Below, one piece after another: positions 42,173 through 50,986 of a stretch of 64,000 bases of DNA. The stretch's first letter is position 1, and each line of letters begins with the position of its first letter. The DNA comes from an uncultured Bacteroidales bacterium (GTDB lineage: Bacteria > Bacteroidota > Bacteroidia > Bacteroidales > P3): contig CALUHJ010000001.1 in the NCBI GenBank assembly GCA_944320415.1, forward strand, positions 248,001-312,000, read 5' to 3'. Both the position numbers and the translations under genes were made by a program. Under the pieces are notes generated by a model. That model saw only the letters and a list, made by a program, of their open reading frames with translations, did no database searches and was not told the origin of the DNA.

Positions 42173-43204
42173 TCAGATAATGGATTTGAACTGGTTCAAG
42201 AACCTTATGTCGTTTTCAAAGTACAGTCTAAGGTCGTTTATACCGTATTTCAGCATGGCGATTCTTTCTACTCCCATGCCGAAAGCGAATCCGGAATATA
42301 CCTTGCTGTCTATGTTGGAGGCTTCCAGAACGTTAGGATCCACCATTCCGCATCCCATTATTTCCAACCATCCTGTTCCTTTGCACACATTGCAACCCTT
42401 TCCGTTGCAAAGGTTACATGATATGTCCATTTCGGCACTCGGTTCGGTGAAAGGGAAATAGGATGGTCTCAAACGTATCCTTGTGTCTTTGCCGAACATT
42501 TCCCTTGCGAAGTAAAGCAGGCTTTGTTTCAAGTCCACGAAGGAAACGTTTTTGTCTATGTAGAGTCCTTCGACCTGATGGAAGATGCAGTGAGCTCTTG
42601 CGGATATTGTCTCGTTTCTGAATACTCTTCCGGGAGCTATTATTCTTATCGGAGGCTGTTGTTTTTCCATTGTTCTCACCTGAACCGAAGAAGTGTGGGT
42701 ACGTAAAAGGATATTGTTTCCATCCGTTTTTTCTTCCACAAAGAACGTATCCTGCATGTCTCTTGCCGGATGCTCTGGAGGGAAGTTCAATGCTGAGAAT
42801 ACATGCCAGTCGTCTTCTATTTCCGGGCCTTCTTCCACACTGTATCCTATTCTGGAGAATATCTCAACGATTTCGTTGCGAACCAATGATATGGGATGCC
42901 TGGAACCTGTTGTTTGCAGATAGGAAGGTTTTGTCAAATCATCAATCTGTATACGTTGTTCGTTTTTTTGTTCCAAGGAATCCTTGAGTGATTCTATTTT
43001 TGTCTGTATGGAGGTCTTCAGTTCGTTCAACAGAGTCCCCATTTCTTTTTTCTCCTCGTTCGGAACGTTCTTGAATTGAGCGAAAAGTTCGTTTAGCAAA
43101 CCTTTTTTGCCCAAATACTGGATTCTTAACTGCTCCAATTCCTCAAGATTGCTTGCAGTGAGTTGCTTGAGGTTTTCTATTGCCTGTTTGATTCTTTGTT
43201 TCAT
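42173..43204 (-). CDS. pheS: Phenylalanine--tRNA ligase alpha subunit
   Basis: 343 residues. N-terminal coiled coil (residues 1-90), then class II aminoacyl-tRNA synthetase motifs: [20 protein letters not shown] (motif 2 region), [23 protein letters not shown] with a four-Cys insertion, and [12 protein letters not shown] ... [16 protein letters not shown] (motif 3). It pairs with PheT, which is not in this window; in this phylum pheS and pheT are often apart. Confidence 0.95.
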   Translation of the reverse strand: MKQRIKQAIENLKQLTASNLEELEQLRIQYLGKKGLLNELFAQFKNVPNEEKKEMGTLLNELKTSIQTKIESLKDSLEQKNEQRIQIDDLTKPSYLQTTGSRHPISLVRNEIVEIFSRIGYSVEEGPEIEDDWHVFSALNFPPEHPARDMQDTFFVEEKTDGNNILLRTHTSSVQVRTMEKQQPPIRIIAPGRVFRNETISARAHCIFHQVEGLYIDKNVSFVDLKQSLLYFAREMFGKDTRIRLRPSYFPFTEPSAEMDISCNLCNGKGCNVCKGTGWLEIMGCGMVDPNVLEASNIDSKVYSGFAFGMGVERIAMLKYGINDLRLYFENDIRFLNQFKSII

Positions 43205-43227
43205 ACAAATTTCAGATGATTATGTCC

Positions 43228-43941
43228 TTATTCGTTGATAAGTCTGACAGTCATTCTCACATCCTTCTCAGGTCTGTCATAACGATCAGTAGCTACAGCA
43301 GCAATCTTGTCTATTACATCCAAACCTTCGACAACTTGTCCGAAGACAGTGTATTCATAATCCAGAAATGGAACTCCGCCTTCATTGGTATAGGCATCCT
43401 TTTGCAGTTGATTGAACTGTTTGCCCATACGATTGGATAAAACACTCAGTTCATTCATGGTATATTTCTTTCCCTGTACTATGTAGAACTGGCTTCCCGA
43501 TGACTCTTTCTTTGGATTTATCTGATCGGCTGTACGAGCCGCTGCAATGGCACCCTTTCTGTGTATGAGTTCCTGCCTGAATTCGGCCGGAACAGTATAA
43601 TCCGGTCCACCGTTACCCAACATCTGTCCTGCTTTCGCATTTTTTGAATCCGGGTCTCCCCCTTGTATCATAAACGATTCTATAACCCTGTGGAACAAAG
43701 TACCGTCATAATAACCCTCTTTTACCAATTTGACGAAGTTTTCCTTGTGTAATGGCGTTTGGTCATACAAAACCGCTTTCATGTCACCAAAATCGGTGCT
43801 TATCACAACCATTGTAGGTTTGGCTTTTTCCGTTTCCATTTTTTTGTTGTTTGTCGTTTCACTGTTGGTTGTGCGCTTAGAACACGAAAAAGCACAAATT
43901 CCAACCAATAATATCAAAAATAAATTTTTCTTTGCAATCAT
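43228..43941 (-). CDS. Cyclophilin-type peptidyl-prolyl isomerase, lipoprotein
   Basis: 237 residues. The signal MIAKKNLFLILLVGICAFSCS ends in a lipobox, so the protein is probably anchored to a membrane. The cyclophilin core has FHRVIESFMIQGGDPDSK (with the catalytic Arg), GAIAAARTADQINPKKESSGSQFYIVQ and a closing DRYDRPEKDVRMTV. The ATG at 43941 starts the signal peptide; the longer frame from 43974 was rejected. It probably folds periplasmic proteins. Confidence 0.9.
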   Translation of the reverse strand: MIAKKNLFLILLVGICAFSCSKRTTNSETTNNKKMETEKAKPTMVVISTDFGDMKAVLYDQTPLHKENFVKLVKEGYYDGTLFHRVIESFMIQGGDPDSKNAKAGQMLGNGGPDYTVPAEFRQELIHRKGAIAAARTADQINPKKESSGSQFYIVQGKKYTMNELSVLSNRMGKQFNQLQKDAYTNEGGVPFLDYEYTVFGQVVEGLDVIDKIAAVATDRYDRPEKDVRMTVRLINE

Positions 43942-43961
43942 AGTTTTTTTTATTAGTTTTG
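43931..43961 (+). promoter_or_regulatory. Promoter of the small lipoprotein gene
   Basis: TTTG (43931-43934), 19 bases, TAGTTTTG (43954-43961). It overlaps the start of the divergent cyclophilin gene and shows that the TTG at 43959 is not the start codon of the lipoprotein. Confidence 0.7.
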
Positions 43962-44009
43962 CACACGATATCATTCAATCAGAACGCAATATTACAAAAA
44001 AAAACTGTC

Positions 44010-44369
44010 ATGAAAGAAAATATAATGAGATTTTTTTTGCTTGCAGCCGTTGCATTATTTTTTGCCCCGATGTTCACTTCATGCTCGGAGGATGAATTGG
44101 ATGGCTGTGGTTTGACCGTAGTGGTAAAAGACGCAACAAATACATCAAATTTGTTGAAAGGGGCAACAATAAGCATATCCAAGGAATCCGGAAGCGTGAA
44201 AAGAGACGGGGTTTCCGATGCAAACGGAGAGGCTTATTTCTTTTTTGATAATGAAGCGATATTGGACATAAACGTTTCCTATGGAGAAGCTCCAAATACC
44301 AGATACGGCAAAAGCACTGTCAGACTGAAGTACGGTGAGGTTGTAAGAAAGGAAGTTCTCGTTCAATAA
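44010..44369 (+). CDS. Small lipoprotein with a carboxypeptidase-regulatory-like beta domain
   Basis: 119 residues. The signal peptide ends FTSCSED, a lipobox followed by acidic residues, the Bacteroidota pattern for surface lipoproteins. Residues 32-119 read as an Ig-like beta sandwich: LTVVVKDATNTSNLLKGATISI, VSDANGEAYFFF, resembling CarboxypepD_reg-like domains, a common add-on fold that here stands alone. No function is known. It converges on the deacetylase gene with 12 bases between. Confidence 0.65.
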   Translation: MKENIMRFFLLAAVALFFAPMFTSCSEDELDGCGLTVVVKDATNTSNLLKGATISISKESGSVKRDGVSDANGEAYFFFDNEAILDINVSYGEAPNTRYGKSTVRLKYGEVVRKEVLVQ

Positions 44370-44381
44370 ATCAGGACTTCA

Positions 44382-44993
44382 CTATTCTATTGCCATGAAC
44401 CGAAACCCTTTTTCGGAATAAAGTCTTAGAACACGCTCAAGGCCGTAAAGCATGTTCCTTTCGGCTTTGATGCTGTCGTGAAACAATAGTATATCTCCGC
44501 AACGCAGTTTGGATACGTTCCTGAAACAGCGTTGCGGAGATATTTTTTGATTGTAGTCATAACTTATCACACTCCATAAAATCAGTCTGTAGCCTTTCCT
44601 TTGCAAACCCTTGATTTGTTTGCCTTTGAGCCTTCCGTATGGAGGACGGAACAGATTGCTGTGATGAAACTCCCTGCTCTGTTCGGTATCGGACAGATAA
44701 TGTTTCGTTCCGGAAATGATACCTTTCAGGTGATGCGTGGTATGATTGCCTGTAGCATGACCACGCATAATTATCTGCTCGAAACACTCCCTGTGTTTGC
44801 GTATGTTGTCACCAACACAGAAAAATGTGGCTTTCGCATCATACCTGTCCAAAAGGTCAAGCACCTTTGGAGTAACCTCTGGAACGGGTCCGTCATCAAA
44901 AGTCAGATATATGATTCTTTTATCCGTCGGAATACTGAATTCGAAATAGTCGGATAAAAGTTTCTGTACAAATTTAGGAATCCTGTGAATCAT
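44382..44993 (-). CDS. Polysaccharide deacetylase (NodB family)
   Basis: 203 residues. All five NodB motifs are visible: TFDDGP (with the catalytic base Asp), HTTHH as the metal-binding HxxxH, RPPYG, LWSVISYDYN and LLFHDS. It removes acetyl groups from N-acetylglucosamine in peptidoglycan or another glycan. No signal peptide is visible, so the site of action is uncertain. The start overlaps recX by 20 bases. Confidence 0.88.
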   Translation of the reverse strand: MIHRIPKFVQKLLSDYFEFSIPTDKRIIYLTFDDGPVPEVTPKVLDLLDRYDAKATFFCVGDNIRKHRECFEQIIMRGHATGNHTTHHLKGIISGTKHYLSDTEQSREFHHSNLFRPPYGRLKGKQIKGLQRKGYRLILWSVISYDYNQKISPQRCFRNVSKLRCGDILLFHDSIKAERNMLYGLERVLRLYSEKGFRFMAIE

Positions 44994-45462
44994 CTTTAAG
45001 GTCGTTTGCAGAGTTGATTATTTCATCGTATTCAAATCCCTTGCCCATGAGATAAGTAATGGTTTTCTGTTTTACAACATGAGGCTTCTCGCCTTTGAGA
45101 CTCGCCGCTTTCTTTTCAAACAGTTCCGCTATCGTATTGCTGTATTCCCGCTGTTCTATCGCGTTTAGGGCATGTCTAATGCAGGTGGAAGATATTTCTT
45201 TCCACTTTAGATGAAGGGCTATCTTCTTCCTGCCCCATTTGTTTTGATGGAATTTGCTTACCGCAAACAAATCCGCATATCTGCTTTCGTTTATGAATCC
45301 TTCACAAATCAATTCGGCTATGCACTCTTCGATAATGTCGGAATCCAGTCCTTTTTCCTTCAGTTTGTCCCTTACTTCGCTTTGACAATGTTCCTGTCTG
45401 GAGCAATACCGCTCGGCATATTCCAGAGCCTGGGCAAGTGTGTACAGGTTTTGTTGCGGCAT
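44974..45462 (-). CDS. recX: Regulatory protein RecX
   Basis: 162 residues of three-helix repeats: ALEYAERYCSRQEHCQSEVRDKLKEKG, IIEECIAELICEGFINESRYADLFAVSKFHQNKWGRKKIALHLK and a third copy at the end. RecX limits RecA filament growth. The ATG at 45462 was chosen over 45501 because a TAACTTTG box (45487-45480) lies between them. recA is not nearby. It is divergent from the serpin-like gene; array E lies beyond its promoter. Confidence 0.85.
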   Translation of the reverse strand: MPQQNLYTLAQALEYAERYCSRQEHCQSEVRDKLKEKGLDSDIIEECIAELICEGFINESRYADLFAVSKFHQNKWGRKKIALHLKWKEISSTCIRHALNAIEQREYSNTIAELFEKKAASLKGEKPHVVKQKTITYLMGKGFEYDEIINSANDLKDDSQDS

Positions 45463-45479
45463 TCCCACTCTTTTTTTTG

Positions 45480-45487
45480 CAAAGTTA
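45480..45487 (-). promoter_or_regulatory. -7 promoter box of recX
   Basis: TAACTTTG on the minus strand, 17 bases before the chosen ATG. It decides that start against the upstream ATG at 45501. No clear -33 box. Confidence 0.55.
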
Positions 45488-45556
45488 GCAATAAATCCCA
45501 ACTAATCGGTGTTCAAAGCGTATAAAAGAAAAATCGGAAAATCTTGGGACTTATCC

Positions 45557-45631
45557 GGAATCAAATTCTGTAACAATGAAACTTGATTTAAAAAAAATCT
45601 TTTCAGAAAACGTTTTTTTCTTTTCTGAAAA
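45557..45631. repeat. Palindrome array E (2 type 1 + 2 type 2 units, 21-bp pitch)
   Basis: Units begin at 45557 (GGAATCAAATTC), 45578 (GAAACTTGATTT), 45599 (CTTTTCAGAAAA) and 45620 (CTTTTCTGAAAA), exactly 21 bases apart. It has the same two-plus-two composition as array C. It ends five bases before the ATG of the serpin-like gene, so it occupies that gene's leader. Confidence 0.9.
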
Positions 45632-45635
45632 GGAT

Positions 45636-46673
45636 ATGATGATTTCAAACATCTTGAAAATCAATATTATATATGTATGTCTTTTTGCCTTTTTATTTTT
45701 GGGGTGTTCGAATGACAAGGCAACCGAAGGTTATGGCGTGTCAATATCTGCTCCAAGTATCCCGGGTACTTCTGCAGAAGCCTTTTCCGATGAACAGATA
45801 GAATGGTTCAGAATCTCCAATGGTTTGAGTACAGACCTTGTAACAAGACAGGCGGAAAAGGATTCCATCCTTCAGAATCTTGCCTTTTCTCCTATTTTCA
45901 TGTTAAAAAACCTTTTTGAGAGCGATCTTGAGAGGGATTATCTGAAAGCTCTTGAAGAGTATTGCAACGTGAGTGACACTAACAGTCAGACGATAATGGA
46001 CCATCTCGGTTCGGTTTCTTCAGTCATTTTTGCCATTGATTCAACCATAACGATAGAAAGTTGTCTGGATACCGTATATGACGGAATTGTCGGCATAAGA
46101 CAGTCTTTGGGTATGAGACTGTTGTATGAGGATGCCCTGCAGACGGAGAAAGCCTTTTTTTCGGATGTTGACTTTAAGAAATCGAAACGCGACTTTTTCG
46201 GCATTTCCGGCAATTTCTCATGTTTTCTATCGTCAGAGGAACTGGTTGTTGACGTCCCTTTGTCCGAAGGGGATTATACCCTTCTGCTCATACAGCCTGT
46301 AACTAAGTCGCTCAGGGATTATGTTTCTGTTTTTTCCGAAAGGAAATACGCAGATATTCTTGACAAGATGGAGAAACGAAAGGTGGGGGTCAAGTTTCCA
46401 AGTTTTGAGGGTTTCACGGTTTATTCGGACATATCCTTGCCGGAAATCATGTCTGACGGGCCGGTAGTTGCGGATAATGACATACATCTTGAATGCTCGT
46501 TATCCTTGCTTTCACCCACAAGAGCCTCCTTGAAAGAAAGGGATAACAGTATTGAGGAGAAAATGATATATGGAAAGAATAGGGAAATAATTTCTTTTGA
46601 TACACCTTTCATGTTTATAATCAGGGAATTAAATTCGAGGCTTATACTTTTGCAGGGATTGTATGTAAGATAG
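45636..46673 (+). CDS. Serpin-like lipoprotein, divergent
   Basis: 345 residues with a lipoprotein signal (ISNILKINIIYVCLFAFLFLGCS). The mature part looks like a serpin in order: LVTRQAEKDSILQNLAFSPIFMLKNLF (helix A and strand 6B region), GDYTLLLIQPVTKSLRDYVSVFSERKYADILDKMEKRKVGVKFPSFEG (strands 2B/3B, helix and strand 6A of the usual YSMVIVLPKE...PKF region), and the end FDTPFMFIIRELNSRLILLQGLYV (strands 4B/5B, usual HPFLFLIRD...ILFMGRV). The Ala-rich hinge of inhibitory serpins is not visible, so inhibition is doubtful. A frame extends upstream to 45576, but those codons are repeat units; ATG 45636 follows AAAAGG. Confidence 0.6.
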   Translation: MMISNILKINIIYVCLFAFLFLGCSNDKATEGYGVSISAPSIPGTSAEAFSDEQIEWFRISNGLSTDLVTRQAEKDSILQNLAFSPIFMLKNLFESDLERDYLKALEEYCNVSDTNSQTIMDHLGSVSSVIFAIDSTITIESCLDTVYDGIVGIRQSLGMRLLYEDALQTEKAFFSDVDFKKSKRDFFGISGNFSCFLSSEELVVDVPLSEGDYTLLLIQPVTKSLRDYVSVFSERKYADILDKMEKRKVGVKFPSFEGFTVYSDISLPEIMSDGPVVADNDIHLECSLSLLSPTRASLKERDNSIEEKMIYGKNREIISFDTPFMFIIRELNSRLILLQGLYVR

Positions 46674-46676
46674 GTC

Positions 46677-46707
46677 TTGTAAGAATAAAAAATAATGCTT
46701 AACTTTG
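46677..46707 (+). promoter_or_regulatory. Promoter of the EF-G2 gene
   Basis: TTG (46677-46679), 20 bases, TAACTTTG (46700-46707), 47 bases before the ATG. Confidence 0.7.
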
Positions 46708-46753
46708 CTCCAAACAATAATCAATTTATTAAGCTAACTTAAAAACATAAGAC

Positions 46754-48892
46754 ATGAAAGTATATCATACTTCGGAGATCAAGAATGTTGCCCTTTTGGG
46801 AGGGGCCAAATCAGGAAAGACAACTTTGGCGGAGGCCATGTCTTTTGAGGGTGGAATCATCAGTCGTTTGGGAACGGTGGATGACAAGAATACTTTGTCC
46901 GATTACAGGGAAATAGAAATGGAACGAAAGAGTTCCGTAGTTTCAAGCGTATTGTATTCAGAATACAACAACAAGAAGATAAATATTATAGACGTACCCG
47001 GCTATTCAGATTATCAAGGGGAGGTTGTTGCTGCATTGCATGCTGTTGAGGCGGCGATAGTTGTAATAAATTCCCAGATAGGAGTAGAGGTCGGAACCGA
47101 GATAGCGTTCCGTCACACTTCCAAATTGGCAATTCCTTTGATATTTGTGATGAACCAGTTGGATCAGGAAAAGGCCAATTTCGACGAACAGATAAAGGAG
47201 TTGAAGGAGTTCTTCGGGGAAAAGATAACGGTTGTACAATATCCTGTCAATGCCGGAGTTGGATTTGACAGTTTTGTCGATTTGATTACCCAGAAGATGT
47301 ACAAGTATCCGAAAGGAGGAGGCAAGCCGGAGATAACGGATATACCTGCGAGTGAGAAGGATAAGGCGGAGCAGTTGCGTTTGCTTTTGGTTGAGAATGC
47401 GGCTTCTGGGTCCGACGAATTGATGGAGAAGTATTTTGATCAGGGTGATTTGGCGATAGACGAGGTAAGAAAAGGTCTGCGTCTGGGTATAGCATCTCGT
47501 AACGTATTTCCGGTGTTGTGTACTTCTGCCAAAGAGGATGTAGGAGTAGGAAGACTGTTGGAGTTCATAACGTTTAATGTTCCTTCACCTACCGAGGCTT
47601 TGCATACCAAGACTTTGGTATCTGGAGAAAAGGTGACTTATGATGAGTCCGCACCTACTGCCTTGTTTGTATTCAAGACGGCAAATGAACCTCATGTGGG
47701 AGACATTACCTTTATAAAGGTTATGAGTGGGGAGTTGACCGAAGGTATGGATGTAATCAATTCCATCAATGAGTCCAAGGAAAGGATAGCGCAGATATTT
47801 GTCAATTCCGGAAAGAACAGGGTAAAGATAGAGAAGGCATCTGCCGGTGATATTGTTTCAACAATAAAATTGAAAGACGTAAGCATAAACGCGACATTGA
47901 CAAGTGTTAAGAATGCAGGAGACAGGTTCAATGCCATTCAGTTTCCGGAACCTATATATACCACGGCCATACGGGCAGTTGAAAGTTCCGATGAGGAGAA
48001 ACTCGGTGTTGTTCTTAACGAATATGTGTCGCATGACAGCTCCATGAGGGTTGAGGTGGCAAGAGAATTGAAACAGACCCTTGTCAAAGGAATGGGAGAG
48101 TTCCATATCAATACATTGAAGTGGTATTTGGACAATGTATACAAGATACCTGTTGAATTCATTGCGCCTAAGATACCTTACAGGGAGACTATAACGAAGT
48201 CATCCGAAGCCTCTTACAGACACAAGAAGCAATCCGGCGGCGCAGGACAGTTCGGTGAAGTGTTCATGATGATAGAGCCTTATTACGACGGAATGCCTAA
48301 TCAAAAGAAATATCCTATACGCAATACCGAGACGATAGAGTTGGCTTGGGGAGGAAAGTTGGTGTTTAATAATTGTATAGTCGGAGGAGCGATAGATGCG
48401 AGATTTATGCCTGCAATACTTAAGGGTATAATGGAGAAAATGGAAGAGGGGCCGTTGACAGGTTCTTATGCAAGGGATATAGTGGTTAATGTGTTTGACG
48501 GCAAGATGCATCCTGTTGACAGTAATGAAATGGCATTTAAGTTGGCGGGAAGAAATGCTTTTAAGGAGGCTTTCAAGACTGCCGGTCCGAAAATATTGGA
48601 GCCTATATATGACATGGAGGTAATTGTCCCTTCCGAATTGATGGGAGGAGTGATGACTGACCTTCAGTCGCGCAGAGCAATAGTTATGGGTATGGATTCC
48701 GAAGGATTCAATTCCGTTATCAAAGCCAAGGTTCCTTTGGCTGAGATGTACAGATATTCGACAGCACTTTCTTCATTGACATCCGGAAGAGGAACGTTTG
48801 TAATGAGATTTGCGGAATATGAGGCTGTGCCTGCAGATGTTCAAACCAAGTTGTTGAAGACTTACGAAGAGCAGAATAAGGATGAAGAGTAA
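46754..48892 (+). CDS. Elongation factor G paralogue of the Bacteroidota EF-G2 type
   Basis: 712 residues with EF-G domains I-V, but a changed G domain. The Walker A is GGAKSGKT (residues 16-23) rather than AHIDAGKT; the switch I region reads ERKSSV where EF-G has RGITI; switch II reads DVPGYSDY (80-87), with Tyr84 in the place of the catalytic His; the G4 motif is NQLD instead of NKMD. Domain IV keeps the IPYRET entry and the Gly-rich GGAGQFGEV. In Bacteroides thetaiotaomicron the matching EF-G2 is reported to support translocation without GTP hydrolysis during carbon starvation; by similarity this gene is likely the same. It has its own promoter and terminator. Confidence 0.88.
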   Translation: MKVYHTSEIKNVALLGGAKSGKTTLAEAMSFEGGIISRLGTVDDKNTLSDYREIEMERKSSVVSSVLYSEYNNKKINIIDVPGYSDYQGEVVAALHAVEAAIVVINSQIGVEVGTEIAFRHTSKLAIPLIFVMNQLDQEKANFDEQIKELKEFFGEKITVVQYPVNAGVGFDSFVDLITQKMYKYPKGGGKPEITDIPASEKDKAEQLRLLLVENAASGSDELMEKYFDQGDLAIDEVRKGLRLGIASRNVFPVLCTSAKEDVGVGRLLEFITFNVPSPTEALHTKTLVSGEKVTYDESAPTALFVFKTANEPHVGDITFIKVMSGELTEGMDVINSINESKERIAQIFVNSGKNRVKIEKASAGDIVSTIKLKDVSINATLTSVKNAGDRFNAIQFPEPIYTTAIRAVESSDEEKLGVVLNEYVSHDSSMRVEVARELKQTLVKGMGEFHINTLKWYLDNVYKIPVEFIAPKIPYRETITKSSEASYRHKKQSGGAGQFGEVFMMIEPYYDGMPNQKKYPIRNTETIELAWGGKLVFNNCIVGGAIDARFMPAILKGIMEKMEEGPLTGSYARDIVVNVFDGKMHPVDSNEMAFKLAGRNAFKEAFKTAGPKILEPIYDMEVIVPSELMGGVMTDLQSRRAIVMGMDSEGFNSVIKAKVPLAEMYRYSTALSSLTSGRGTFVMRFAEYEAVPADVQTKLLKTYEEQNKDEE

Positions 48893-48924
48893 AAAGATCA
48901 ATCTTGATTGTTAATTGATAAACC

Positions 48925-48956
48925 AAAGAGGGAGTTTTGCTCCCTCTTTATTTTTA
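48925..48956 (+). terminator. Intrinsic terminator after the EF-G2 gene
   Basis: AAAGAGGGAG, loop TTTTG, CTCCCTCTTT, then a T-rich run. The A-rich 5' side makes it usable from the other strand as well, where the FeoB-like gene ends. Confidence 0.85.
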
Positions 48957-50186
48957 TTGGAATATAATGTTTGCAATATGATATGTTGCAAATGAAAGAA
49001 TCCATGCGGCAACGGTGGTATATGTAACCACGAATACGGCCCATTTCCATTTGCTTTCCTTTCCCACTGCGGCGAATACTCCCGTACATGGGAAATAAAT
49101 CAAGGTAAAGATCAAGAAACTCAAGGCAACGGGTTTTGTGAATACGGGTTTTGATATTTTGGTGTCGTTTTGCGGGTGGGTTGCAGCCTTAAGTTTTTTT
49201 TCGAGAACGTCCTGACTTGTTTCAGGGTTGTCGGAATACAACACTCCCAAAGTTGATATTATTATTTCTTTTGCGGCAACGCCTGTCATTAGAGAAACGG
49301 ACAGCTTCCAGTCAAAACCTATCGGTTCCATTACCGGTTCTATCATTTTTCCCAAGGAAGCTATGTAACTGTTTTCTATTTTCGTAGTATCTTTTTGCGG
49401 CAAATACATCAGTGCCCACAAAAGAATGGAAGCGATAAGTACAATTCCTCCCATTTTTTTCAGATATGCTCCTGCGTTGAAACCAATGGTTTTTATTATT
49501 GTAGACAATTTAGGCTTGTGAAATTCAGGCATTGTGACTGTATAAGGCCTGTGATTCGCATTATTAAACGTTTTTTTGAATAGCAGCGCGAAGAGCATGG
49601 CCAGAATTATACCCAAAAAGTATAGACAGAAAATAACGAGAGTTGCATTCTCAGGGAAAAATGTTCCGGCAATTATTATATAAACCGGAAGTCTTGCAGA
49701 ACAGGACATGAAAGGTATTATGAGCATGGTTATCAGTCTGTCTCTTTTGTCTTCTATTATTCTTGTAGACAATATTGCAGGTACGTTGCATCCAAAGCCC
49801 ATAATCAGAGGAATAAAACTTTTACCGTGTAACCCTATTATATGCATTACCCTGTCCATGAGCTGGGCAACAATTGTCATGTAGCCCGTTTCGGTTATCA
49901 AGGAGATGAATGTAAACAGTATGACAATGTTGGGTAGGAATACTATGACACCTCCCACACCTCCTATTATGCCCTGCACTACCAGGTCGTTGAAGAATCC
50001 TTTCGGGATGTTTTCATATGCAAAAGTACTCAACGCATCAACTCCCGCTTCCATGAATTCCATAAAGTAATTCCCTAATTGGAAAGTGCAGAAAAAAGTC
50101 AGCCACATGACGAATAAAAATATAAGATAGCCTAATACCGGATGTAGCAATATTTTATAAAGGGTTTTTGTTTTGTCTATGGTCAT
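48954..50186 (-). CDS. FeoB-type ferrous iron transporter, membrane domain only
   Basis: 410 residues with about eight to ten hydrophobic helices. GFGCNVPAILSTR and MSCSARLPVYIIIAG are the first Gate-domain signature of FeoB, with the conserved Cys; GVAAKEIIISTLGVLY is the second. The protein begins (DKTKTLYKILLHPVLG) exactly where FeoB leaves its G domain and enters the membrane. The G1-G5 GTPase, the spacer and any FeoA part are absent, and nine bases upstream a radical SAM gene ends, so no fragment precedes it. A separate G protein would have to be encoded elsewhere. It could transport something other than Fe2+. Confidence 0.8.
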   Translation of the reverse strand: MTIDKTKTLYKILLHPVLGYLIFLFVMWLTFFCTFQLGNYFMEFMEAGVDALSTFAYENIPKGFFNDLVVQGIIGGVGGVIVFLPNIVILFTFISLITETGYMTIVAQLMDRVMHIIGLHGKSFIPLIMGFGCNVPAILSTRIIEDKRDRLITMLIIPFMSCSARLPVYIIIAGTFFPENATLVIFCLYFLGIILAMLFALLFKKTFNNANHRPYTVTMPEFHKPKLSTIIKTIGFNAGAYLKKMGGIVLIASILLWALMYLPQKDTTKIENSYIASLGKMIEPVMEPIGFDWKLSVSLMTGVAAKEIIISTLGVLYSDNPETSQDVLEKKLKAATHPQNDTKISKPVFTKPVALSFLIFTLIYFPCTGVFAAVGKESKWKWAVFVVTYTTVAAWILSFATYHIANIIFQ

Positions 50187-50195
50187 GTTTGTTTT

Positions 50196-50963
50196 TTAAT
50201 ACGTTTTTGTTTCTATGCCCAATGCTCTTACTCTTTGTGCATAAGATTCCAATTCAGGTATAAGCAGCTTTTCCAGTTGTTTTTCAGGAGTTATCCTGTC
50301 TATAGAGTAAAGCATTACCATTCTCGGTCTTATTTTTCTTACCGTATCCAGCCATGCGGAGAATTCTTCTTCACATGTGTTGTCTATGATTTTGCCGTTA
50401 TGTTCTCCTCTAAGCAATAAAGTCTGTATTATGGCCTTGTTGCCGAAAGAAATAAGTTTTTGTTTTATTTGTTCGAAATTAGAATTTACCGGTTCGTTTA
50501 TTGTTTCGTACATTTTTTCCGTACCGGCATCCAGCTTCAGTATAGGGTTGTCTATTTTCCGCAATGCTTCAAATACGTCCTCTCTTACAAGATTTGTGGA
50601 GTTGGAAAGAATTGATATTTTGGCCTGTGGGCAATATCTGTCCCGCAATTCCATTACATCATTTACTATTCCTAATATTTCAGGGTGTATTGTAGGTTCG
50701 CCGTTACCGCTGAATGTTATGGAATTTATCGTTTTGTTCAGGTCGTTTTGATTTTCAGACAGTTTTTTTTCCAATGCCTTGCGTATGTCTTCTCTTCTGT
50801 TCAGCGGAACTTGTATGTTTGTATCTATGACATTCCATCCGCATTCGCAGTAAACGCAGTTGAAACTGCAATATTTTTTTTCAGTCGGCAGAACATTGAC
50901 TCCCAACGAAACACCTAATCTTCTCGAATGAATAGGTCCGAAAACTATTTCTTCAAATAACAT
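50196..50963 (-). CDS. Radical SAM protein
   Basis: 255 residues. CSFNCVYC (CxxxCxxC) holds the 4Fe-4S cluster, preceded by GPIHSRRLGVSLGVNVLP, and FSGNGEPTIHPE is the GGE-like SAM site. The arrangement is that of the small 'radical SAM protein' family whose members begin with GPvpSRRLGxSLGi, related to wyosine and MoaA-like enzymes. The substrate is unknown. It lies 23 bases below the MCE gene and nine bases above the FeoB-like gene. Confidence 0.85.
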   Translation of the reverse strand: MLFEEIVFGPIHSRRLGVSLGVNVLPTEKKYCSFNCVYCECGWNVIDTNIQVPLNRREDIRKALEKKLSENQNDLNKTINSITFSGNGEPTIHPEILGIVNDVMELRDRYCPQAKISILSNSTNLVREDVFEALRKIDNPILKLDAGTEKMYETINEPVNSNFEQIKQKLISFGNKAIIQTLLLRGEHNGKIIDNTCEEEFSAWLDTVRKIRPRMVMLYSIDRITPEKQLEKLLIPELESYAQRVRALGIETKTY

Positions 50964-50986
50964 TTTACTTTTTATTTTTACCCGAT

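Noticed and set aside
45576..45635. N-terminal extension of the serpin-like protein (MKLDLKKIFSENVF...)
   Set aside because: These codons are repeat units, and they would place charged residues before the lipoprotein signal; ATG 45636 gives a normal signal peptide.
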